This document shows, one piece after another, positions 8,801 through 13,361 of a stretch of 13,361 nucleotides of DNA. This DNA is from a bacterium (lineage in GTDB: Bacteria > Lindowbacteria > 2-12-FULL-62-27). The notes beneath the pieces were generated by a model. It searched no databases and was not told where the DNA came from. It saw only the letters and a list, made by a program, of their open reading frames with translations. The stretch is from assembly GCA_016202645.1 (NCBI GenBank), contig JACQOF010000013.1:1-13361 (forward strand). Reading direction: 5' to 3'. Both the position numbers and the translations under genes were made by a program. Numbering within the stretch: position 1 is the first letter of the stretch; every line of letters begins with the position of its first letter.

Positions 8801-11800
8801 TCGAGAGGCGGCTGCCATGCGCCGAGTTCCGCGTCGAACAGGATGGTTTCAAGTCCCTTCAGGCTGTAGAGAAGTTCCGTGTCGGACGGATCATCCGCGG
8901 GGGAGACTTCCAGACGGTAGCCGTCCGCCGGGATCTGGGAAAGTTGATCGGCCTGAAGGATCGCGAAGGCGCCGCCCCAAATCGCCACGCGGCCGCGGAC
9001 AATCTCTTCGGACCGCGGCGCGGACAATCTCGCGACGCCGCTCATTTCTCCCGGCCGGATTCCCGTATCGACGTTCACGGACAGCTTGATGATTTCGCCG
9101 CCGGTGTCCGGGAGGCCGTCTCCGTCCGAATCCCACGCCTTCATGAACACGTCCCAGTCCCCGTCGCGGTTCGAGGAAAAGAGAAGATACTTCCCGTCCG
9201 CCGACCAGCTCGGGAACAGGTCCGTCCAGTCGCCTTCCGTTACCTGCCGGGCCTCCGGGATGGCGCCGCGGAGCGTGATGACGTAGACCCGCCAGTCAGA
9301 ACCGGACTTCCCGGCCATGACGAGACTCTGCCGGTCTTCCGACCACGAAAAATGCGCGGTGTCGAAGTGCGGCACGGCAAGCCGGACGAACAGATCTGTC
9401 TGCATGTTCTTGAAGAGAACCCGGTCGATCCCCGGGATCCAGAACGCGCGGGTGTCGCCCTCCGGGGTCAGCACGGCAATCCGAGTATGAACGGGCACGG
9501 TCACGGGGCCCCAGGTCGTCTCATTCCCGTCGGTGTCTGAAGCGGACAGATAATATTCGATGGAAGGCGCTTGAATGTCCGCCGCGCCGAGCGACGCCTC
9601 GTGGCGGTTCGAGACCGTATAGGTCAGATAGCGGTCCGCATAGGCGGCGTCCCCGGATTTTCTGTAAAACATCCGGGCCCACGCCACGCCCCGGTTGTCG
9701 AGAACCACGGCCGACACGTCGACCGGGATCCCTTCGATGAGTTCTTCCGGCGGTTCGCCGATGGCCTGATGCAGAATCACGGGAGGGACGGTGTCCCGCT
9801 GGACGGTGAAGACGTTCGGGCGGTCGGGTCTACCCGGCGTCTGTCCCCCGGGCGGCGCGTTGCCGGCGGCGTCCGACGCGTCGATGTAATATTCGATCGA
9901 CGGCGGCGTCACGGCGGCGGCGGGGATATCGGCCACGTAATACCCTCCGAACGGCCGCATCGGAGACGAATCATATTCCGGGAATCCCGTCTGACGATAA
10001 TACACGTCGGCATGCGTCACGCCGACGTCGTCCGAAATCTCCGCCGATATTTTGACCGCTGTCAGGCTCGGCCGGGCGTTCGCCACGGGCGTGTGCACGA
10101 TGACCGGCGACGACCGGTCGATATAGACCACGGAAACTTCGTGCGGCTGGACGGCGCTTCCGGGATTTCCTGTCGGCGGCGCGTTTCCCGCCGAATCAGC
10201 GGCGGTGAAATAATATTGGAGGGACGGGGCTTGGAGCAGGGTATCGGGAATCGTGACGCGATAGATCCCGGGCGCGGCGGGCGACATCCGGTACCGTTCG
10301 TATGCCGTCGCGCCGCCGCGGCGCGCGAACACGTCGGCCCACGCCACCGCCACGTCGTCCGTCAGGCCCGCCGAAATCGTCAGTGCATGGCCGGATTCCG
10401 CCGTCGTATCCGGCGTGTGCCGCAGGTCGGGCGCGGTCACGTCGATCATGGCAATCCGGTAGACCGGCGTCTGCGCCGCGTTGCCCCTCGCGTCCCGCGC
10501 GGTGATCCGGTACTCGACCGCCGGCGGCTCGACGGTTTCTTTCGGAATCACGGCTTCGAACTGGCGGCCGCCGACGTACGACATCAGGGTTTCGGTGAAG
10601 GACGGGTCGCCCGCCCGGCGGTAAAGAAGGCGCGCGCTGTGAACGGCGACGTTGTCTGTGATGCTTGCGCCGATCGCAACCGAAAGACCCGGACGGACGG
10701 ACTTGACGGGATCGTGGACGATCACCGGCGCGGTTTCATCGCTTGATGAACCCCGCGCGGCCTCGACCGCCGCGGCGGCGTCAATCCGGCCGTGGCCGTA
10801 GACGACGTCAAACCCGGGCTCGCCGAGATCCACCGACGTCTGACGCAAAATTTGCCGGACTTCCTCGTTGGACAAGTCCGGATTCACGGAAAGTATGAGG
10901 CTCGCCACGCCGGCCGTGTACGGCGAGGCGAACGAAGTCCCGTCAACGGATCTGTATCCGCCGCCGACGGCGGTGGTGAGAATGCCGGCACCGGGCGCGG
11001 ACACGTCGACCCAGTTTCCATAATTCGAAAACCCGGCCTTGCGGTCCTCCGGCGTCGTCGCCACCACCCCGATGACTTCGGGATGCGCCGCGGGATAGAC
11101 GGGCGTCTGGTCATACCAGTTTCCCGCCGCGGCGATCAGGACGACGCCTTTCGAATGCGCATACTGGATCGCTTCGTGCAGGGCCGGCCAGCCGCCGTAC
11201 CCGCCGAAACTCATGTTGATCACGCGCGCGCCCTTGTCCACCGCATCGCGGATGGCTTGCACAACGGCCCATATCGACAGCGACCAATCTCCGACGCGAT
11301 ACGGCAGGATCCGACACCGCCAGTTCGTCCCCGCCACGCCGGTCCCGTTGTTGCCGGTCGCGGCGATCACGCCCGACACCATCGTCCCGTGTCCGCCGAC
11401 ATCGTTCGGGTCCGGGTCGCCCGCATAATAGTCATAGCCCGGTAAAAAACGGCCCGCCAGGTCCGGGTGATTCGGGTCCCGGCCGGTGTCGATCACCGAG
11501 ACGATGACGTCGACGTCGCCGGTCGTGACGTCCCAGGCTTCCATCAGCCGCATTTTCTCGACGGCCCACTGTTCGCCGAGACGCGGATCGTTCGGCGCCA
11601 GAACCGGATCGTACAGCCCGTGAGGGTGCGCGTACGACACCGAGGTCTGCGCCGAGAGATCCGAGAGAACGGATTTCAGGTCGAGCGTCGACGGGACTTT
11701 CATCCGCACCAGACGAGCCGGGTTGTCGATCGCGATGACACTTCCGCCGTGCCGCAGGATCAGGGTGTTGATGGCGTTTGGTATGAGATCCGGCGGAAGA

Positions 11801-12387
11801 GACGGGTCGATTTTCAAAATGATTTCGCCCTCCACCACCTTCACGTTCGTCCCGCTCACGTCGTCCCGGTAGACGATCTCGCGAAGAGCGGGCGGAGGCA
11901 CCAGGATGACGGTGAAATAATCCTTCGACCGGTAAACCTGCCCACCCGTGTAGGAGGCTTCAAAGTAATAGTTGAGGCCAAGCGGACTCAGCTCGGAACT
12001 TGCCAGGACCGTCCGCCAGTTGTTGTTTCGCATCGGATCGATCAGGTTCTTCCGGCGAAAGTCCGCTTCTCCCGGATTTCGGTAAAATAAAACGGCCCCC
12101 GACACATTCGGACTGTCCTGGACATTCGTCAGGATCAAAAGGGTCTGCGAGATCAGGTGGCTGTCTTTGGCCGCATGTGTAAACCGGCTTGGATCCAAAG
12201 TCGCCGCGGCGGCGGCGGAGACGCAGAACGACATTATAATAAGGAGAGGGAGAAAGGGAGAAAGGGAGAAAGGGAGAAAGTCGAACAGGGTTGACCGATG
12301 TTCAGATTTGCGATGGTTCTCCAAGTCGCCCTGTACTCTCTCCCTATCTCCCTTTCTCCCTCTCTCCCTCTCCATGCGACGGATCAT
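2863..12387 (-). CDS. Giant secreted S8 subtilase with Ig-like repeats, propeller blades, vWA domain and FlgD-like C-terminal sorting-type domain
   Basis: A 3174-residue exported, probably surface-attached serine protease. Residues 1-62 are an unusual signal region with a charged start and the hydrophobic run FLPFSLSPFLPLLII ending near SAAAAA. Residues 82-164 form an Ig-like repeat and about 186-275 a fervidolysin-type prodomain. The S8 protease spans about 275-545 with D300 (VIDTG), H333 (GGHGT), N423 (AAAGN) and S485 (DGTSFASP). Four Ig-like repeats (552-968), propeller blades (969-1107), another beta domain (1117-1222) and about eight beta-sandwich repeats (1225-2070) follow. Next come an acidic Gly linker (2074-2107), one more repeat and a polyproline stretch (2216-2223). 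The second propeller (2228-2640) is interrupted by a vWA domain (2409-2585; D2417, S2419, S2421, T2482, D2509). After a TD-rich linker come beta domains and a FlgD-like end domain (3070-3174; YPNPY to SGMYLFLLKDG and GRVGVVR). ATG 12387 overlaps the PorV-like stop by ATGA, suggesting coupling; ATG 12375 is an alternative start. Protease activity is well supported; the route to the surface is inferred. Confidence 0.93.
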   Translation of the reverse strand: MIRRMERERGRKGDRERVQGDLENHRKSEHRSTLFDFLPFSLSPFLPLLIIMSFCVSAAAAATLDPSRFTHAAKDSHLISQTLLILTNVQDSPNVSGAVLFYRNPGEADFRRKNLIDPMRNNNWRTVLASSELSPLGLNYYFEASYTGGQVYRSKDYFTVILVPPPALREIVYRDDVSGTNVKVVEGEIILKIDPSLPPDLIPNAINTLILRHGGSVIAIDNPARLVRMKVPSTLDLKSVLSDLSAQTSVSYAHPHGLYDPVLAPNDPRLGEQWAVEKMRLMEAWDVTTGDVDVIVSVIDTGRDPNHPDLAGRFLPGYDYYAGDPDPNDVGGHGTMVSGVIAATGNNGTGVAGTNWRCRILPYRVGDWSLSIWAVVQAIRDAVDKGARVINMSFGGYGGWPALHEAIQYAHSKGVVLIAAAGNWYDQTPVYPAAHPEVIGVVATTPEDRKAGFSNYGNWVDVSAPGAGILTTAVGGGYRSVDGTSFASPYTAGVASLILSVNPDLSNEEVRQILRQTSVDLGEPGFDVVYGHGRIDAAAAVEAARGSSSDETAPVIVHDPVKSVRPGLSVAIGASITDNVAVHSARLLYRRAGDPSFTETLMSYVGGRQFEAVIPKETVEPPAVEYRITARDARGNAAQTPVYRIAMIDVTAPDLRHTPDTTAESGHALTISAGLTDDVAVAWADVFARRGGATAYERYRMSPAAPGIYRVTIPDTLLQAPSLQYYFTAADSAGNAPPTGNPGSAVQPHEVSVVYIDRSSPVIVHTPVANARPSLTAVKISAEISDDVGVTHADVYYRQTGFPEYDSSPMRPFGGYYVADIPAAAVTPPSIEYYIDASDAAGNAPPGGQTPGRPDRPNVFTVQRDTVPPVILHQAIGEPPEELIEGIPVDVSAVVLDNRGVAWARMFYRKSGDAAYADRYLTYTVSNRHEASLGAADIQAPSIEYYLSASDTDGNETTWGPVTVPVHTRIAVLTPEGDTRAFWIPGIDRVLFKNMQTDLFVRLAVPHFDTAHFSWSEDRQSLVMAGKSGSDWRVYVITLRGAIPEARQVTEGDWTDLFPSWSADGKYLLFSSNRDGDWDVFMKAWDSDGDGLPDTGGEIIKLSVNVDTGIRPGEMSGVARLSAPRSEEIVRGRVAIWGGAFAILQADQLSQIPADGYRLEVSPADDPSDTELLYSLKGLETILFDAELGAWQPPLDRPGRYSICLYVQAPSAEGKECVDVWVPGLEMTLAADPSRMFPVQTEVSLSGTVGYNYGGPAADRDVQSPELQTREIPGRDFLQSAKGASVPVHIGVSDRAESYQTAADSAGRYFLRIPAPASPGSYRVTAHSVDASGLEASAVAPIEVVARKILMSFKVDPSETYPLNPVVGSGRAVYEDSAPLVRREVAIEIEETARRFFTLTDTAGDFFVEFPAPADPGLYQVRAEVSDGETLAAALAPLAVLSQPIDLTERISPPVVFTGAFAAVSGTAVYRFTGEPLVDRAVEVTPSWTSSAVRIKTDFEGRYIALVQAPAYAGTLPVRVSVTDGAAKAEAETDLIVLDLTYGNPLKMEVSLVPWSSPVWIGRSIVFLGEANYEYAGRRWPVEKASAAFTVPAAGLSGQELILPENPGRVSWAVNAPKIPETYIVQMTVTDDLGLSASAETAFIVLDRPLVLSAKGSPETIYRKDTFALTGRADYPDGLSVDIFDLSVASAPPGLDVPSTRFDGTGGAFTFDLTAPDSSGLYRINLSAADPFGGTGTGLVEIDVLPLTISLDARGPADPVPARMPGGAAVSGSAEYVERPKAVRGGAVDISAISGSVAPASATTGADGLFETRIDLPEIDGTETYVVKVHDGVTSAEKYLHVDIQADSIVLDLSLDTDHVPDEASWLRRIGPPAEIHLDFSGRHPRGYPLYREGIWRVTVSDSLTGGVVSDTQIEAVPVGEGTDLRGRERIAVPAPKSEGDYLVTVRAEDRYGPGESAIGLKVYSIPPPPEKSITIDLTLDTDLVAPGQSVTAWVAVSYSTGAVPDETDTVLVENSVTGEKWDAVYETGEKRFVRIFRAPDRIGAYPIVGSDEYEGLGYDDVEILFVVKPEVPGEEGGDEGGDDKGGEDGGDEGGDDKGGEDGGDEGETTPEEPKEPPLSIVVTVPPLYSAFASDPVTVEGTATYSNGQVVAAGTARLYQGLTEMSQVPLTPDGRLRFPAFPAPTVGTDYEVVVEDGVRTGRAQTRVVPIPKDPPWPPPPPPPGTEDTSYAKLYPVQSPDGVYIAFSGRRVGTSDALNLYIMRTDSPGAIIQFTAEHANDQLPAWSPDGTKIAFGSRRSGNYDVWIKDVDGDADGVPDASGRTVQITAWSGEDNKPTWSPDGRRLAFHSDREGNYDIFVQNSDGSGPAARLTPGAAYDAHPHWSSDGKWIAFHSNRRAEIGVPDAPRERTNIGLVLDESSSVEDLAFLDLTDNVNRFIDNLAPGIPVSITKFDHRNKYVQDFTEDKKQLKAAVGARQLGCATAIYDALLTSMERLAARDGRRIAVLVSDGYDNASQKTQADAVDYALANNIRVFSVFVNNSLYPANPDRLAELARLTGGRLIEVDDFGGVADGLEDVMRLYDELLGNFNIWYMPADGGEAKPLTDHIADDLYPAFSPDVTQIAFVSFRTGKGDIYVLPFDPGSKDPPGDPTDPEDGGDTDTESETDTGTDTDTETDTDTETDTDTGTDTDPGTDTEHLKPTLSWNPSGMQGADTTVTFRLRNMSNNPRDVAEGVRVAPVVIDGPAYVDTVFFDTGDLGRMPAEDIRPVVLTVIPNALWDGKDKITVQLLVVQELNWPERNVGVQAKYHLVREKDKDKDDRVSSQDLVPRRVIRGKISNSDSSTVVTLFDVTAGRRARLAELTPNDTGEFEPPEIADEVKEVVVRVEKVGSYPTFKRVSLVDGAIAHVLGALSAEPVDLKTGLSRRVDDPAAPQEASVGDGPARARIEIPGEALADRFYLTLREPANIEEIRAAASARGFRLLTATEYVLMDAQTGEEIHSGFSKKIRVAFSLAGLAPAESAKIAHYNAATSEFEDVSGTTDASSGEIRADVEHFSIYTSLASPAAAAPTYSDFSQLLIYPNPYQAAYATNRVVFEYLPASSVLKLYTVSGELVREIQNDGGDDVNGSARGSAADAHIGWDLKNRLGRPVASGMYLFLLKDGSGNIKKGRVGVVR
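4302..4416 (-). repeat. In-frame hexamer-type repeat encoding a Thr-Asp/Glu linker
   Basis: Within the giant gene, degenerate six-base units of the type GACACN/GAAACN encode residues 2658-2696, an almost pure alternation of T with D or E. The tract links the second propeller to the C-terminal domains. It is probably an extended, strongly acidic spacer, possibly calcium-responsive. Because the unit is a multiple of three, copy changes would alter spacer length without breaking the frame. Confidence 0.85.
6066..6168 (-). repeat. 39-base tandem repeat encoding an acidic Gly-rich linker
   Basis: Two identical 39-base units (6066-6104, 6105-6143) and a diverged partial third unit encode GGDEGGDDKGGED twice plus a remnant. 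This is residues 2074-2107 of the giant protein, between two beta-sandwich repeats. The exact identity of the first two units, including silent positions, points to recent duplication. Copy-number change would keep the frame. Confidence 0.88.
12243..12373. repeat. Inverted repeat of octamer microsatellites at the start of the giant gene
   Basis: The left arm 12243-12280 contains four perfect copies of GGGAGAAA (12248-12279). The right arm 12336-12373 is its inverted partner made of four degenerate octamers; the 38-base arms pair with three mismatches across a 55-base loop. Short further pairing (ACAGGG/CCCTGT) continues into the loop. The element lies wholly within the first 50 codons of the giant gene: the right arm begins at the second base of the codon after ATG 12375 or at its edge, and the left arm encodes the hydrophobic core of the signal sequence. 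It could fold in the mRNA and could change length by slippage. Confidence 0.9.
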
Positions 12388-13310
12388 CGGACCGTCAGCG
12401 TCACCCGGTGGGATGCGCCGAATTCCTGGCCCGGCGTGTAGGCGTAGTCAAGTTCAACCGAAGAAAACCGAAACCCGATTCCACCGCGCAACGGAGATGA
12501 AAGCTCGGAATCATCGCTGTAGCCGGCCCGGAACCGAAGCGCCCCGAACAAAGAAACCTCCGCGCCGGCGGAAAGAAAAACGGGCTGATCATTGTATCGC
12601 ACTCCGTCAACGGACAGCTTCAAATATCCGGCATCGTAGCTGATCCCCGCGCGCGCCGCCATCGGCAGTTCATCCTCCTGCTGGATAAACTTCACCGGAC
12701 GGCCGACATTGAGAACGGCGGCGCCCAGGGAAATCCCCGGGAGGGGGGTCTGATACCGAAACCCAATGTCGGCCGCCGCGGTGGAAGCCTTGAAAGCGTC
12801 AATTTTTTGCTGGATGGTTTTGCCGAAAATCCCGAAGGAGACGCGTTCCGTCTGAAAATAGAACCCGGCGCCGACCGCAAACGACGACGCGCCGAAAGTC
12901 CCGGTCTTGTTCCCCGCTTCGTCCGTCCGCTCCGTCTTGTCAAACTGAATCCCGCCGCCGCGAATCACCATCCCAAGCCGCTTCCCGAACGGAATCCCAA
13001 TCGCAACTTCCTCAAGATTCACTCCCTCATAAAGCGCCGTGTGCGTCGCCCCGAGCGTAAGTCCCGTCAGCCGTACCGAGGCGGGATTGTATCCCGCGAA
13101 AGAAACGCCGTCCGCCAGAGACGTCACCGCCTCCCCCAGCCCAACCGCCCGGGACTGAATCCCAATTTTGAGGAAATTCGCCGTCGTGGTTCCGGCCGAC
13201 CTCGACGCGCCCTCCGCGAGCGATCCAACAAGAACGACAAAGCTTGCCGCCAAGAATATCCGCAATCCTCTTCTAAACCGATACCCACCCTGACCCCATT
13301 CCAGCTGCAT
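12384..13310 (-). CDS. PorV/PorQ-family outer-membrane beta-barrel protein
   Basis: A 308-residue outer-membrane protein. The N-terminus RFRRGLRIFLAASFVVLVGS is a signal peptide with predicted cleavage near A35 (AEGA). Residues about 41-80 carry the family signature: TTTANFLKIGIQSRAVGLGE, then a LADGVSFAGYNPASV segment. This matches the FLKIG...R..G.G.A....D......NP pattern of PorV/PorQ proteins. The rest alternates amphipathic strands with glycine and aromatic girdle residues, as expected for a barrel ending at HRVTLTVR. In Bacteroidetes, PorV shuttles type IX cargo to the attachment complex; in other phyla the family member role is less certain. It is immediately upstream of, and overlaps by four bases, a giant protein with a sorting-type C-terminal domain, which supports a cargo-handling role. 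ATG 13310 has no clear Shine-Dalgarno site; a TTG about 15 codons later is an alternative but would lose the positive charges of the signal peptide. Confidence 0.88.
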   Translation of the reverse strand: MQLEWGQGGYRFRRGLRIFLAASFVVLVGSLAEGASRSAGTTTANFLKIGIQSRAVGLGEAVTSLADGVSFAGYNPASVRLTGLTLGATHTALYEGVNLEEVAIGIPFGKRLGMVIRGGGIQFDKTERTDEAGNKTGTFGASSFAVGAGFYFQTERVSFGIFGKTIQQKIDAFKASTAAADIGFRYQTPLPGISLGAAVLNVGRPVKFIQQEDELPMAARAGISYDAGYLKLSVDGVRYNDQPVFLSAGAEVSLFGALRFRAGYSDDSELSSPLRGGIGFRFSSVELDYAYTPGQEFGASHRVTLTVR

Positions 13311-13361
13311 ATATAATAAGGAAGCAAAAAGTGGGGCATATCATTAAATACAGCATTGAAA

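Noticed and set aside
9571-10746. A 391-codon plus-strand open frame
   Set aside because: Arg/His/Val-rich composition, no signal or domain, and full overlap with well-defined Ig-like repeats on the minus strand.
12205-12240. A lipobox at Cys55 (IMSFC) in the giant protein
   Set aside because: The residues before the cysteine do not fit the [LVI][ASTVI][GAS]C lipobox; a standard cleavage after the Ala run is more likely.
13311-13361. AT-rich TATTATATA upstream of the PorV-like gene as a promoter
   Set aside because: No matching -35 box at proper spacing is visible, and it would place transcription start on or after the chosen ATG. The window edge prevents a better judgement.

Overview
This is a five-gene window with every gene on the minus strand, from a GC-rich genome with long, repeat-rich secreted proteins. 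The organism cannot be named from the sequence. A PorV/PorQ-family barrel followed by a giant secreted protein with a FlgD-like C-terminal sorting-type domain points to a Gram-negative bacterium with type IX-like surface export. Such pairs are known in the FCB group and in several uncultured phyla such as Elusimicrobiota-like lineages. The high GC and dispersed short palindromic repeats suggest an environmental, metagenome-type genome rather than a classical low-GC Bacteroidetes.

Reading along the minus strand, right to left: (1) 13310-12384, a PorV/PorQ-family outer-membrane protein. (2) 12387-2863, a 3174-residue secreted protein overlapping gene 1 by ATGA. In order it has a signal sequence partly encoded by a repeat, an Ig-like repeat, a prodomain and S8 subtilase with a complete catalytic set, four Ig-like repeats, WD40-like propeller blades, about nine more beta-sandwich repeats, an acidic linker, a second propeller with a whole von Willebrand A domain inserted into one blade, a TD-rich linker, C-terminal beta domains and a FlgD-like terminal domain. 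(3) 2674-1958, a secreted matrixin-type zinc metalloprotease with its own strong ribosome binding site. (4) 1968-949, a secreted protein of unknown function made of two copies of one beta-rich domain, overlapping gene 3 by 11 bases. (5) After a gap of 297 bases with a hexamer repeat and a near-consensus promoter, 651-31, an orphan response regulator with an N-terminal excisionase/BldC-like DNA-binding domain and a C-terminal receiver.

Genes 1-4 look like one transcription unit for an exported proteolytic surface system: a barrel, a giant adhesive serine protease, and a metalloprotease with a partner protein. Gene 5 is transcribed separately, and a link to the others is only positional. Three repeat families are notable because they sit on gene starts and junctions. 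An octamer-repeat inverted element supplies the N-terminus of the giant protein. A 152-base palindromic element separates genes 2 and 3. A diverged half-copy of that element supplies the start codon and N-terminus of gene 4. Octamer tracts in the signal sequence and an A8 run before the sorting domain could switch or split the giant product, but this is inference from one sequence.
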